A DNA stretch of 64,000 nt from Terriglobia bacterium (GCA_020073465.1 JAIQFC010000008.1:62001-126000); one strand, 5' to 3'. Positions 23,657-32,898 are shown, counted from the first letter of the stretch. Notes: a model not told the origin generated them from the letters alone. Numbers and translations: made by a program.

Positions 23657-26131
23657 ATGAAGCCAGAGACTGAGACTCTTTCGATTCAGACGAAAGCATT
23701 CGTCGGTGTCTCGTCTTTATTGGGCGCCGCGGTGCTGATCTCCGCCTTGTCGCACTGGCATTCGGCAGACCCGATGCGCTTTCTGTGCTATCTGGCCGTG
23801 GCGATTCTGGCGTCGGGGTTGAAAGTGCAGTTGCCCGGCATCGACGGCACGATGTCGGTGAATTTTCTCTTTATCCTCCTGGGTGTAATGGAGTTAAGTC
23901 TTCCGGAAACTCTGCTCATCGGGTGCCTGGCCAGCCTGGTGCAGAGCCTGTGGCACGCGCGGAAACGACTCGATCCGGTCAAAGTGATCTTCAACGTCGC
24001 TGGCATGATGGCCAATGCCAGCGCGCTTACGTACCTCACCTATCACTGGCTGGAGTCCCGATTCGGGGACAACAAGCCGATTCTCCTGATGGTGGCGGCG
24101 CTGGTCTTCTTCTTTGCGAACACACTGCCGATCTCGGTGGTGATCGCATTGACCGAGGGCAAGTCGAGCCGGAAGGTCTGGTCGGAATGCTACTTCTGGT
24201 CGTTCCCCTACTACCTTGTCGGCGCGGCAGCGGTGGGCCTGGTAGGCATTGTGAATCGCCAGGCAGGGTGGGAAACGTCGCTGCTGGTGTTGCCGCTGAT
24301 CTATTGGGTGTACCGGTCGTACCGTCTCTACCTGGGACGTCTCGAGGCCGAGAAGGAGCGGGTGGAAATTGAGAAGCGGCACGTGGAAGAGATCGCGTCG
24401 CTGAACATGCGAACCATCGAGGCGCTCGCGCTGGCTATTGAGGCCAAGGATCACACCACGCACACGCACTTGCGCCGGGTTCGTACCTACGCGATCTCGG
24501 TGGCGAAGGAGCTAGGGCTGTCGGAGAACGAAATCGAGGCCCTGCGAGCAGCGGCCCTGCTGCATGACATCGGGAAGCTGGCGGTTCCAGAACAGATCAT
24601 CAACAAGCCAGGGCGACTAACGCCAGAAGAGTTCGATCGCATGAAAGTGCATCCGTTGGTGGGAGCGGAAATTCTGGAGCGGGTGGCGTTTCCTTATCCA
24701 GTTGCGCCCATCGTGCGCTCGCACCACGAGAGGTGGGACGGGTCGGGTTATCCCGAAGGCTTGAGGGGTGAGGAAATTCCCATTGGGGCGCGAATCCTGG
24801 CGGCGGTGGACTGTCTGGATGCGATGGCCTCGGACCGGCAATATCGTCCGGCAGTGCCGCTGGCGATGGCCATGGAGAAAGTGAAAGAGAGGTCCGGCTC
24901 CTGGTTCGATCCGCAGGTGGTGGAGATTCTGCAGCGCCGTTACGTGGAACTGGAGCGCGTCGCGCAGATGCAGGAAGAGATTGTGGCGCCGCACAGCCTG
25001 TCGAAGACTGTGCATGTGGAGCGCGGCCTTGCTCCGGCAGCGGGATTCGAAAAGTGGACGGAGCCGACCAACGGTCCGGCAGAGAATGCTGACTTCCTGA
25101 CGTCGATTGCGGCGGCGCGGCAGGAAGCGCAAGCCATGTTTGAGCTCAGCCAGGATCTTGGCGTGTCGCTGAGCTTGAGCGAAACGCTGTCTTTGCTGTC
25201 GATGCGCCTGCGCAAGATGATTCCATACGATTCGATCGCGGTATTCGTGAACCGCAATGGATGGCTGTTGCCGGAACTGGTCAGCGGCGAGAACTTCCGC
25301 ATCCTGTCCTCGCTCAAGATCCGGGTGGGAGAAGGGTTGTGCGGATGGGTAGCGGAGAACTGCAAGCCCATCGTGAATGGGAATCCGCAAGTCGAAGTCG
25401 GATATGTGGTCGATCCGGAGAAGCACACCACGCTGCAATCGGCCATTGCGGTGCCGCTGGAAGGACTGAATGGCGTGGTGGGTGTGCTGGCGATGTACCA
25501 GGTCAACCGGGACTCGTTCACTCCTGATCATCTGAGGATTTTGTTGGCGGTCGGATCGAAGGTGGCTCTGTCGGTGGAAAACGCACTGAAGTATCAACAG
25601 GCAGAGAGTTCGGCGACAACGGACTACCTGACGGGACTGCCCAATGCGCGGTCCTTGTTCGTGCATCTGGCGCAGGAGGTGACCCGCTGCCGGCGCATGA
25701 AGACGTCGCTGGCGGTGATGGTGTGCGACATCGACGGCTTCAAGCAGATCAACGACTCATTCGGACACCTGGAGGGAGACAAACTCCTGCGCGAGTTCAC
25801 TTCACGGCTGAAGGAAGCGTGCCGTGGATACGACTACGTGGCCCGCATGGGTGGAGACGAGTTCGTGATCACCGCTCCGGGGCTCACGCCGGAGGCGGCT
25901 CAGGAAAAAGCCGACCGGCTGAACCAGGCCGCGATCGAGTCGGGCCGTCACACCTGCGGACGCGACATCATCACGCTGAGCGTGGGAACAGCGTTTTGCC
26001 CGGAAGACGGATTTGATGTCGAGAAACTGCTGGCGGAGGCGGACCGGCGCATGTACTCGATGAAGCAGAGTCATCATGCCGAAGCCGAGGCCCGGCAAGA
26101 AACCAAGGCTCACGGGGCCAAGGCGAGGTAG
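23657..26131 (+). CDS. Membrane HD-GYP / GAF / GGDEF c-di-GMP turnover enzyme
   Basis: 824 residues. The N-terminal membrane sensor (about 1-225) has at least six helices including KVQLPGIDGTMSVNF. HD-GYP phosphodiesterase (about 255-430): HDIGK at 303-307 and HHERWDGSGYP at 356-366. GAF domain (about 490-640). Diguanylate cyclase (about 655-815): I-site RGYD at 723-726 five residues ahead of GGDEF at 732-736. Both synthetic and degradative signatures are intact, so it could make and hydrolyse c-di-GMP. The sensor part is paralogous to the stand-alone protein at 32899. The ATG at 23657 is used; a GTG two codons upstream is alternative. It is divergent from the PilZ-bearing sigma-54 activator. 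Confidence 0.92.
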   Translation: MKPETETLSIQTKAFVGVSSLLGAAVLISALSHWHSADPMRFLCYLAVAILASGLKVQLPGIDGTMSVNFLFILLGVMELSLPETLLIGCLASLVQSLWHARKRLDPVKVIFNVAGMMANASALTYLTYHWLESRFGDNKPILLMVAALVFFFANTLPISVVIALTEGKSSRKVWSECYFWSFPYYLVGAAAVGLVGIVNRQAGWETSLLVLPLIYWVYRSYRLYLGRLEAEKERVEIEKRHVEEIASLNMRTIEALALAIEAKDHTTHTHLRRVRTYAISVAKELGLSENEIEALRAAALLHDIGKLAVPEQIINKPGRLTPEEFDRMKVHPLVGAEILERVAFPYPVAPIVRSHHERWDGSGYPEGLRGEEIPIGARILAAVDCLDAMASDRQYRPAVPLAMAMEKVKERSGSWFDPQVVEILQRRYVELERVAQMQEEIVAPHSLSKTVHVERGLAPAAGFEKWTEPTNGPAENADFLTSIAAARQEAQAMFELSQDLGVSLSLSETLSLLSMRLRKMIPYDSIAVFVNRNGWLLPELVSGENFRILSSLKIRVGEGLCGWVAENCKPIVNGNPQVEVGYVVDPEKHTTLQSAIAVPLEGLNGVVGVLAMYQVNRDSFTPDHLRILLAVGSKVALSVENALKYQQAESSATTDYLTGLPNARSLFVHLAQEVTRCRRMKTSLAVMVCDIDGFKQINDSFGHLEGDKLLREFTSRLKEACRGYDYVARMGGDEFVITAPGLTPEAAQEKADRLNQAAIESGRHTCGRDIITLSVGTAFCPEDGFDVEKLLAEADRRMYSMKQSHHAEAEARQETKAHGAKAR

Positions 26132-26138
26132 ACCCACC

Positions 26139-27035
26139 ATGCCGGGACGAACGACGCTGCGACAAACCATGCTGGGATGGAGCATCGCGCGGCATGGGTT
26201 GGCGATGCTGGTCACGGTGCTTCTCGGGGGACTGCTTTCAGCTACTCTGGTGCGCTTTGCGCCGGGGTTCGATGTAGATGAAAATCAGCTCGACCCACGC
26301 CTCAACGCGGCCAGCGTGCAGGCGTTGCGGGATGCGCGGCTGCAGGAACACAACGTTGCCCGCTTCTATTACAAGTCGCTGATGCGGGCGGCACACGGCG
26401 ATCTTGGAACCTCCATTTCTCTTGGCCAACCGGTAACCACGCTTCTGAAACAGCGGGCGCCGTTGACGCTGCGACTGGTCTCGATCGGTCTTCTGATGAG
26501 CTGGTCGGCGGCGCTAGCCCTGGCTCTGAGCGCGGCCTGGTGGCGCAGCGCTTCCTACGATGCGGTGACAACGATTGTCAGCGGACTATTCCTTTGCCTT
26601 CCGGCGGCGGTGCTGGCGCTGTTGTCGGTGTTGTGGAATGTGCCGGGCTCGCTGGCGATTGCACTCATTGTTTTCCCCCGCAGCTACCGGTACGCCCGCA
26701 ATCTGCTGGCAAAGGCCTATTCCCTGCCTCACATCATCACCGCGCGGGCAAAGGGGTTGAGTGAGCTGCGCATTTTGTTGTGGCATGCCATGCCGGTCAT
26801 AGGACCGCAGTTGCTGGCGGTGGCCGGAGTCTCGGTCAGCGTGGCGGTGGGGGCAGCGATCCCGGTGGAAGCGCTGTGCGGACTGGCAGGATTCGGCCAA
26901 CTGGCGTGGCAAGCGGCACTGGCACGGGATCTGCCGCTGCTGGTGAATATCACGGTGCTGGTCACGCTGGTGACGCTGCTGGCAAATTCGGGAGCGGACG
27001 TCCTCGGCCAGGCTTTACGGGGAGAACACGCATGA
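26139..27035 (+). CDS. Peptide-type ABC transporter permease (DppB/OppB-like)
   Basis: A 298-residue inner-membrane permease with six helices. The EAA-like cytoplasmic loop reads ARAKGLSELRILLWHAMP (about residues 205-222), which contacts the ATPase. The N-terminal helix is followed by a large periplasmic segment, then HGDLGTSISLGQPVTTLLKQRAPLTLRL, typical of DppB. It overlaps the next permease by ATGA. ATG 26139, 8 bp after the preceding stop, was chosen; an in-frame upstream reading overlaps the GGDEF gene. It probably imports oligopeptides together with the following three genes. Confidence 0.85.
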   Translation: MPGRTTLRQTMLGWSIARHGLAMLVTVLLGGLLSATLVRFAPGFDVDENQLDPRLNAASVQALRDARLQEHNVARFYYKSLMRAAHGDLGTSISLGQPVTTLLKQRAPLTLRLVSIGLLMSWSAALALALSAAWWRSASYDAVTTIVSGLFLCLPAAVLALLSVLWNVPGSLAIALIVFPRSYRYARNLLAKAYSLPHIITARAKGLSELRILLWHAMPVIGPQLLAVAGVSVSVAVGAAIPVEALCGLAGFGQLAWQAALARDLPLLVNITVLVTLVTLLANSGADVLGQALRGEHA

Positions 27036-27841
27036 AAGCCGGACGCACCCTGGCCTGTGTTGTACTGCTGATCGTGGTGGGCGCATCGCTGGCCGCCGGC
27101 TGGCTGGCGCCGGCGGGTTACGCCAAACAATATCGCGAGGCAGCCGATGCTCCTCCCTCGGCGCAACATTGGCTGGGCACCGACGAAATCGGCCGGGATC
27201 GATTTGCGCGCGTTCTGTACGGGACCAGAATTTCGCTGCTGCTGGCACCGGCAGCAGCTTTGCTCTCGACTTTTCTGGCGGTGCTGGTGGGCGGGCTCGC
27301 GGGATATCTGGGTGGCGTGTGGGCGCGGGTCGCGATGGCGGTAACCGATCTGTTTCTCTCGCTGCCGTGGTTGTTTCTGCTGATCACGGTGCGGGCATTG
27401 ATGCCGCTGAATGTGTCTCCGCTGGTTTCGGTGCTGGTGACGTTTCTGATCCTGGGCGCGTTGGGGTGGACCAGTGCGGCGCGCGTGCTCTGCGCCACGG
27501 CGGCAACGTTGCGGAGTTCGGACTTTGTGTGCCAGGCGCGGGCATCGGGTATCCGCGGCGGGCGGTTGTTCTGGATACACGTTCTGCCGAATTTGAAGCC
27601 GGTGTTGTACGCGCAGTTCTGGATTTCGATTCCGGTCTTCATCTTGAGTGAGGCGAATCTGGGGATTCTGGGATTGGGCGTGGCTGAGCCGTTGCCTTCG
27701 TGGGGAAGTCTGTTGCGAGAACTCGAAGGATTAGTTTCGGTCGGAGAAGAGCCGTGGAAGTTTGTGCCGCTGATTCTGCTGGTGGTGGTGGTCACGTCAT
27801 TTCAGTTTCTGCTTTCCAAGCAGGAGGAGGTGGCTGCATGA
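27032..27841 (+). CDS. Peptide-type ABC transporter permease (DppC/OppC-like)
   Basis: A 269-residue second permease. HWLGTDEIGRDRFARVLYGTRISL is the classical DppC N-terminal motif. The EAA loop reads CQARASGIRGGRLFWIHVLPNL. The C-terminus contains EANLGILGLGVAEPLPSWGSLLREL, also diagnostic. The start ATG overlaps the stop of the upstream permease (ATGA at 27032-27035), implying translational coupling. The stop overlaps the start of the binding-protein gene in the same way. Confidence 0.9.
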   Translation: MKAGRTLACVVLLIVVGASLAAGWLAPAGYAKQYREAADAPPSAQHWLGTDEIGRDRFARVLYGTRISLLLAPAAALLSTFLAVLVGGLAGYLGGVWARVAMAVTDLFLSLPWLFLLITVRALMPLNVSPLVSVLVTFLILGALGWTSAARVLCATAATLRSSDFVCQARASGIRGGRLFWIHVLPNLKPVLYAQFWISIPVFILSEANLGILGLGVAEPLPSWGSLLRELEGLVSVGEEPWKFVPLILLVVVVTSFQFLLSKQEEVAA

Positions 27842-29574
27842 TGCGCCGCCGTAACTCTTCTTTCGCCCCTTCGGGGCTTGCTCGCCCCAATTCGTCTACC
27901 CACAGCTTGCGCTGTGGGCTGCATTCTTTCGCCGCTTCGCGGCTAGGCCACGGTGTGCGGCGCACGATATTTCAATACTTTCTCCCGCTGATGTTCTGCT
28001 TCACATTTCTGGGGCAAGTCTGGGCGCAGGGTGGGGGCGAGCTGCGGTTCTGTCTGCGCGCGGAGCCGAAGACGTTTGATCCACTGAAGGTGGAAGACGA
28101 TGCTTCGGTATCGATCCGTTATCTGACCGGTGGCGTGCTGGTACGGATGAACCGTCAGACGCAGGCCCTGGAGCCGGAACTGGCGCAGTCGTGGAAGGTG
28201 TCGAAGGATGGCAAGTCGATCAGCTTCAAATTGCGCACCGGCATCTCATTTTCTGACGGCACGCCGTTTTCGGCTGAGGATGTGGCCTACACGGTGCAGC
28301 AGTTGATGGATCCGGCGCTCCATTCGCCGACCGGAGACGCGTTCCGCTCCGGTCCCAGCAAGGTGGAGACCAAGATCATTTCTCCAAGCCAGATCGCGAT
28401 CACGTTCCCGGCTCCAGTGGCGGGGCTCGACCGGCTATTCGATCAAGTTGCCATTCTTTCGGCGCGCTCGTCGAAGAAAGAGATGGCGGTGCTGGGACCG
28501 TTCATGGTGGCGGATTACAAACCCGGCACGACCGTGTTGCTGAAACGCAACCCCAACTACTGGAAGACGGATGCCCAGGGGCGAAAACTTCCCTACCTCG
28601 ACTCGATCAGTCTCGATATCCAGCCGAACCGGGATGTGGAGATGCTGCGTTTCAAACGCGGGGAAGTGGATCTGATCAATGCTCTCGACAGCGAATACTT
28701 CGACAAGCTGGCGGCAACCTCGCCGCAACTGGTGCACGACGCGGGGGCGTCGCTCGACAGCGAGCAGATGTGGTTCAACGAAGTGGCGAAGGCTCCACTT
28801 CCGGCTTACAAGAAGAACTGGTTCCGGTCGGCCACGTTCCGGCGGGCGGTTTCGCAGGCCATCAATCGCGAGGATTTGAGCCGGGTGGTGTTTCGCGGGC
28901 ATGCGCAGCCGGCGGTGGGTCCGTTTTCACCGGCGAACAAGTTCTGGTTTAACAGCAAACTGAAGCCCACGGTGTACAGCCCGCAGGCGTCGCTGAAGTC
29001 GCTGCAGGCGGAAGGCTTCCGCCTGGAAAACGGGACGCTGAAGGATCGGGAGGGGAACGACGTGGTGTTCTCCATCATCACGAACTCGGGGAACAAGTAC
29101 CGCGAGCGCATGGCGGTGCTCATTCAGGAGGATCTACAGAAGGTTGGGATCCACGTGAACGTGGTGACGCTCGATTTCCCATCTCTGATCGAGCGGATGA
29201 CGCAGACGTTCGACTACGAGGCGATTTTACTCGGACTCACGAATGTGGGGCTTGATCCCAACGAAGAGATGAATGTGTGGCTGAGTTCTTCGGAGAATCA
29301 CCAGTGGAATCCGCAGCAGAAGACTCCGGAGACGGCCTGGGAGGCGGAGATTGACCGGCTGATGCGGGCGCAAGCCTCGGGCGCGGACGCGAAAAAGCGC
29401 AAGGAGAGCTTTGACCGGGTCCAGGAGATCGTGGTGGAGCAGGCACCATTCATCTTTCTGGTCAACAAGAATGCGCTGTCAGCGGTTTCGAGCAGCGTGC
29501 AGGGGGCGAGCCCGGTAATCTTGCATCCGCAAACGTTCTGGAATGCGGAGCGGCTGACGGTGACGGCAAAATGA
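27838..29574 (+). CDS. Peptide-binding ABC transporter substrate-binding protein with repeat-derived N-terminus
   Basis: A 578-residue SBP_bac_5 family periplasmic protein. LRFCLRAEPKTFDPLKVED begins the mature fold. ALEPELAQSWKVSKDGKSISFKLRTGISFSDGTPFSAEDVAYT is the family signature. It ends with SFDRVQEIVVEQAPFIFLVNKNALSAV. Export signal: RRTIFQYFLPLMFCFTFLGQVWAQ. Between the ATG and this signal lie about 30 residues encoded by an 87-bp palindromic repeat (27858-27944). Either the signal peptide has an unusually long n-region, or translation starts at the GTG at 27955 behind the repeat. CAGGAGGAGG upstream of ATG 27838 supports the first start. Confidence 0.85.
   Translation: MMRRRNSSFAPSGLARPNSSTHSLRCGLHSFAASRLGHGVRRTIFQYFLPLMFCFTFLGQVWAQGGGELRFCLRAEPKTFDPLKVEDDASVSIRYLTGGVLVRMNRQTQALEPELAQSWKVSKDGKSISFKLRTGISFSDGTPFSAEDVAYTVQQLMDPALHSPTGDAFRSGPSKVETKIISPSQIAITFPAPVAGLDRLFDQVAILSARSSKKEMAVLGPFMVADYKPGTTVLLKRNPNYWKTDAQGRKLPYLDSISLDIQPNRDVEMLRFKRGEVDLINALDSEYFDKLAATSPQLVHDAGASLDSEQMWFNEVAKAPLPAYKKNWFRSATFRRAVSQAINREDLSRVVFRGHAQPAVGPFSPANKFWFNSKLKPTVYSPQASLKSLQAEGFRLENGTLKDREGNDVVFSIITNSGNKYRERMAVLIQEDLQKVGIHVNVVTLDFPSLIERMTQTFDYEAILLGLTNVGLDPNEEMNVWLSSSENHQWNPQQKTPETAWEAEIDRLMRAQASGADAKKRKESFDRVQEIVVEQAPFIFLVNKNALSAVSSSVQGASPVILHPQTFWNAERLTVTAK
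27858..27944. repeat. Three-hairpin repeat, family 6, copy inside the peptide-binding-protein gene
   Basis: 87 bp (29 codons): GCCCC-TTC-GGGGC, CCCACAGC-TTGC-GCTGTGGG, CCGC-TTC-GCGG. It corresponds to 14956-15041 with the middle-stem bases changed on both sides and pairing retained. The length is a multiple of three, so the reading frame survives. Confidence 0.88.
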
Positions 29575-29584
29575 CGTGCGCCGC

Positions 29585-29699
29585 AGATTGCGCAGAAGAC
29601 GGAGATCGGAGAGACAGAAGCATGGTTTACCGGGACTTCCCGGGACGCAGGCACGGCAAAACAATTCGCGCCGCAGATTGACGCAGATAACGCAGATCT
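29585..29699. repeat. CGCCGCAGATTG-type direct repeat pair
   Basis: CGCCGCAGATTGCGCAGAAG near 29580 and CGCCGCAGATTGACGCAGATAACGCAGAT near 29670 lie in the 153-bp gap between the binding protein and the ATPase. A CCGGGACTTCCCGG palindrome separates them. No gene is present. The gap also raises the question whether the ATPase is cotranscribed. Confidence 0.55.
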
Positions 29700-29727
29700 A
29701 GAGCAAGGGATCAGAAGCACACGAACC

Positions 29728-30588
29728 ATGACCACCGGGGCTCACACAAGGCCGACGTTGTTATCGGCACATTTTTCCGTTCGCTACGGGAAGAGAGCGC
29801 CGACTCTGCGCAATGTGAAACTGGAAATCCTGCAGGGCGAAGTCGTGGGACTGGTGGGCCAGAGCGGCTCGGGCAAGAGCACGCTGGCGATGACGATCCT
29901 GGGGTTGCTCGACCGGAAGCGGGCGCACGCGGAAGGCACGGTTCAATTCGAGGATCGCGACCTGCTGCAGCTTGGGGAACGCGAGTTGCGCAGTCTTCGG
30001 GGCCGGAAGCTGGCATTGGTGTTGCAGAGTCCGCTGTCGTCGCTGAATCCCGCGTTGCGAATCCGAACTCAATTGCGGGAAGCCTGGAGAGCCCACGCCG
30101 CCGGCAGCAGTGCCGACTGTGAGCAGGCGATCCGCGCGGCGCTGGAGGGCGTGAGCCTGCCGTCCAGCGATGAGTTCTTGCGCAAGTATCCGTCGCAGAT
30201 GAGCGTTGGCCAGGCACAGCGTGTGCTGATTGCGATGGCGATCCTGCACCGGCCCGCACTCTTGATCGCGGACGAAGCGACCAGCGCCCTGGACGTGATT
30301 ACTCAAGCCGAGATTCTGGCGCTCTTTCGCGAACTGAACCGGCAGACTGGCATGGCAATCCTTTACATCTCGCATGACTTGGCATCGGTAGCTGAGATTT
30401 GCGACCGTGTCGCCATTCTGCATGAAGGGCAGATTGTCGAGTGCGGACCGACGGAAGAGATCCTGTCGTGCCCTCAGCACGAGTACACCCAGCGACTGAT
30501 GGCGGCGATGCCACGAATACCAAGAACGAATGCGGCTCAATCGCGTCCGGCCGCCGCCAGCGCGGCGAAGGCAACCGGCTCCGGGTAA
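29728..30588 (+). CDS. Peptide-type ABC transporter ATPase (DppD/OppD-like)
   Basis: A 286-residue ATPase. Walker A GQSGSGKST (about residues 45-53); Q-loop ALVLQSPLSSLNPALRI; signature YPSQMSVGQAQRVLIAMAI; Walker B ALLIADEATSALDV; H-loop LYISHDLASVAEICDRVAILHEGQIVE. The signature reads MSVGQ instead of LSGGQ. The C-terminal oligopeptide extension (CPQHEYTQRLMAAMPRI) is present, but the protein is somewhat shorter than typical OppD. The usual second ATPase (OppF) is absent here; either the single ATPase homodimerises or a partner lies elsewhere. It follows the binding protein after 153 bp. Confidence 0.88.
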   Translation: MTTGAHTRPTLLSAHFSVRYGKRAPTLRNVKLEILQGEVVGLVGQSGSGKSTLAMTILGLLDRKRAHAEGTVQFEDRDLLQLGERELRSLRGRKLALVLQSPLSSLNPALRIRTQLREAWRAHAAGSSADCEQAIRAALEGVSLPSSDEFLRKYPSQMSVGQAQRVLIAMAILHRPALLIADEATSALDVITQAEILALFRELNRQTGMAILYISHDLASVAEICDRVAILHEGQIVECGPTEEILSCPQHEYTQRLMAAMPRIPRTNAAQSRPAAASAAKATGSG

Positions 30589-31041
30589 GCGAATTAGATG
30601 CGGCTGCGCTTGCATCCTGCGGTTCGCCTCTCTGCAAGCCTGCGTTGAGCTGCTAATGGCGCAGTTTGGCCCGGAATGTCACGGCGACGCGCGCAGGATC
30701 CCCTTCGGCTTCGCTCAGGGCAAGCTCTCGCTCCGCCTGAAAGACGGCTGCGTTCAGGATGACGCCCTGACAAAGGTGCTCGTCGGAACCCAAACTGCAC
30801 CCCTACCGTTGAGTTCCTTGAGGTCACGTCTTTCCTGATCACCGAAGTCACTAAATCTCAAGGACAAAGTGTCCCATGCCCGCGCCTGTGGGACAGAGTG
30901 GCGCAATAGCCCGCCCTCGCCAGGCACTCATCCCTAGCAATATCAACGAGTTACGGTCTGTTGATTGGTAGTGCCCGTGCAACGGAGTGAGTGGATTGAA
31001 ACGGCACGATTTCCCCTGCACGACCTAGAAAGGGTGAATTT
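30589..31041. other. Intergenic region with MITE-like element and short palindromes
   Basis: There is no gene in 453 bp. The region holds the element at 30658-30801 and a TGTCCCA ... TGGGACA hairpin near 30868-30893. A GAAAGGG ribosome-binding site precedes the S8 protease start. Confidence 0.55.
30658..30801. mobile_element. MITE-like element, second copy
   Basis: GGCGCAGTTTGG (30658-30669) and its near reverse complement CCAAACTGCACC (30790-30801; 11 of 12 matching) bound a 144-bp unit, almost the same size as 4130-4272. The core (30693-30766) is a full family 3 repeat: GGATCCCCTTCGGCTTCGCTCAGG ... GTTCAGGATGACGCC. Confidence 0.7.
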
Positions 31042-32865
31042 ATGGTGCGTACACAGAAATCCAAGCCGGCGGGCCGCAACGAGCGCCACAGCGCCGCCTG
31101 GGGTAAACGGCTCAGCGTCCTGCTTCTGGTCTTATTGGCCGAAGCTGCGTTTGCCCAGCGTTGGAACCGCCAAGCGGACAGTGAAGGGTTTTCCCGCGGG
31201 CGGCTGTCGCCTGAGCTGACGCGCGTCCTGGCAAATCGCAATGTGACTTCTACGACGAAGACCGTGAAGGTCATCGTGCAGTACCGGCAGCGGCCGGTAG
31301 CGGCCCATTTTTCGAGGATGCAAAAACTGGGCGGGCGCCTGCATGGCAAGCTTCAGCTCATCAGGAGCGCGGTCTTCACGATTCCGGTGAGCGCTCTGTC
31401 CGCTCTGGAAGCCGATCCCGACGTCGTTTCCGTGAGCATCGACCATCCGCTGAACGGATTGGATGACTATGCTGACGCGGCTGCGAATGTGAGCGCCGCA
31501 TGGAACGCGGGCTTTGACGGAACGGGCGTTGGCGTGGCCGTGATTGACAGCGGCATCAACGACAATCACCTCGACCTGTGGGATTCGACCCAGACTCAGT
31601 CCCGCGTGGTGTATCACCAGGACTTCACCGGAACCAGCACCACGGACTCGACTGGAGCCGTGGTTTGGGACCTTTACGGACACGGCACCCACGTCGCCGG
31701 GATCATCGGCGGCAATGGATACCGGTCGGCGGGGCAATTCACCGGCGTAGCGCCGAATGTGAATCTGATCGACCTGCGCGCCCTGGATGCAAACGGCTCC
31801 GGCAGCGACAGCAGCGTGATCGCAGCCATTCAGCAGGCGATTACGTTGAAGGACACCTACAACATCCGCATCATCAACCTCTCGCTCGGGCGCGGCATTC
31901 CGGTCAGCTACACCCAGGATCCTCTTTGCCAGGCAGTGGAAGCTGCCTGGAACAACGGAATCATGGTCGTCGTAGCGGCCGGCAACTATGGCCGTCTGAG
32001 CGTGAATGGCAGCAACGGTTTCGGAACCATTACTTCGCCCGGAAACGATCCGTTCGTTCTTACGGTCGGCGCAATGAAGTCAATGGACACTTACACGCGT
32101 ACCGACGACCGGAAGGCCAGCTACAGCTCGAAGGGGCCCTCAACCTATGATCACGTGGTGAAGCCTGACATTATGGCGGACGGCAACCGGGTGGTTTCGC
32201 TCTCGAATCTGGGGGCGACGCTGGAAGGCAAGTACGCGGGCGATCTGGTGGCGGGCACCAGCGGCAGCAACGATTATTTCGTTCTGAGCGGCACCAGCAT
32301 GGCGACGCCCGTCGTCACTGGGGCAGCCGCGCTGCTGTTGCAGCAGGACGCCACGCTAACTCCGGACCAGGTGAAAGCGCGTCTGATGAAGACCGCGTAC
32401 AAGGCGTTTCCTTTCTCCAGTTACTCCTATGTTCCGCACCTGTCGTTTAACTTCCTCGAGTTCTACGATCTGTTCTCCGTGGGCTCGGGCTACCTGGACG
32501 TCCAGGCAGCCCTGGCCAACTCCGATCTGGCTCCGGAAACGGTCGGATCCGCGCTGTCCCCATCGGCTGTTTATGACCCCACGACTGGCACGATCACTCT
32601 GGCGAACGGAAACTCAACCGTTCTGCCGGTCTCAGTGGTTTGGGGTTCATCGGTGGTGTGGGGATCCTCGGTAGTCTGGGGCGCGAACGTGAGTGGCAGC
32701 TCGGTGGTCTGGGGCAGCTCCATTCCGTGGAACAGCACCACCTCGAGCGCGTTTAGTGTGGTTTGGGGATCGAGCACCGGGACGTCGGCGACCAGCGTGG
32801 TCTGGGGCGCGTCGGACCTGAGCGCCACCAGCGCCTTCTCTGACGCAGGCGACGACGAAAACTAG
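31042..32865 (+). CDS. Secreted subtilisin-like (S8) serine protease with C-terminal VVWG repeats
   Basis: 607 residues. Signal peptide to about residue 39; inhibitor-type propeptide (about 75-137: VKVIVQYRQRP ... DPDVVSVSIDHPL). S8 catalytic domain with Asp169 (VAVIDSG), His214 (GHGTHVAG), oxyanion Asn315 (AAGN) and Ser419 (SGTSMATP), so the triad is complete. The tail (about 530-590) contains six copies of S-V-V-W-G in a Ser/Gly-rich context, probably a surface-binding or secretion-related stalk. The next gene, 33 bp downstream, encodes a membrane sensor-like protein. GAAAGGGTGAATTT precedes ATG 31042. Confidence 0.93.
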   Translation: MVRTQKSKPAGRNERHSAAWGKRLSVLLLVLLAEAAFAQRWNRQADSEGFSRGRLSPELTRVLANRNVTSTTKTVKVIVQYRQRPVAAHFSRMQKLGGRLHGKLQLIRSAVFTIPVSALSALEADPDVVSVSIDHPLNGLDDYADAAANVSAAWNAGFDGTGVGVAVIDSGINDNHLDLWDSTQTQSRVVYHQDFTGTSTTDSTGAVVWDLYGHGTHVAGIIGGNGYRSAGQFTGVAPNVNLIDLRALDANGSGSDSSVIAAIQQAITLKDTYNIRIINLSLGRGIPVSYTQDPLCQAVEAAWNNGIMVVVAAGNYGRLSVNGSNGFGTITSPGNDPFVLTVGAMKSMDTYTRTDDRKASYSSKGPSTYDHVVKPDIMADGNRVVSLSNLGATLEGKYAGDLVAGTSGSNDYFVLSGTSMATPVVTGAAALLLQQDATLTPDQVKARLMKTAYKAFPFSSYSYVPHLSFNFLEFYDLFSVGSGYLDVQAALANSDLAPETVGSALSPSAVYDPTTGTITLANGNSTVLPVSVVWGSSVVWGSSVVWGANVSGSSVVWGSSIPWNSTTSSAFSVVWGSSTGTSATSVVWGASDLSATSAFSDAGDDEN

Positions 32866-32898
32866 CCGTGTGATCGCGCAAGGGGAAAGGAGGAGATC

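Noticed and set aside
24617-25666. Minus-strand open frame across the HD-GYP/GGDEF gene
   Set aside because: Low-complexity His/Arg/Gln-rich antisense translation; the plus strand has an unmistakable multidomain enzyme.
30693-30766. CRISPR-like repeat array
   Set aside because: The repeats are single, imperfect, scattered and palindromic, without regularly spaced unique spacers or cas genes.
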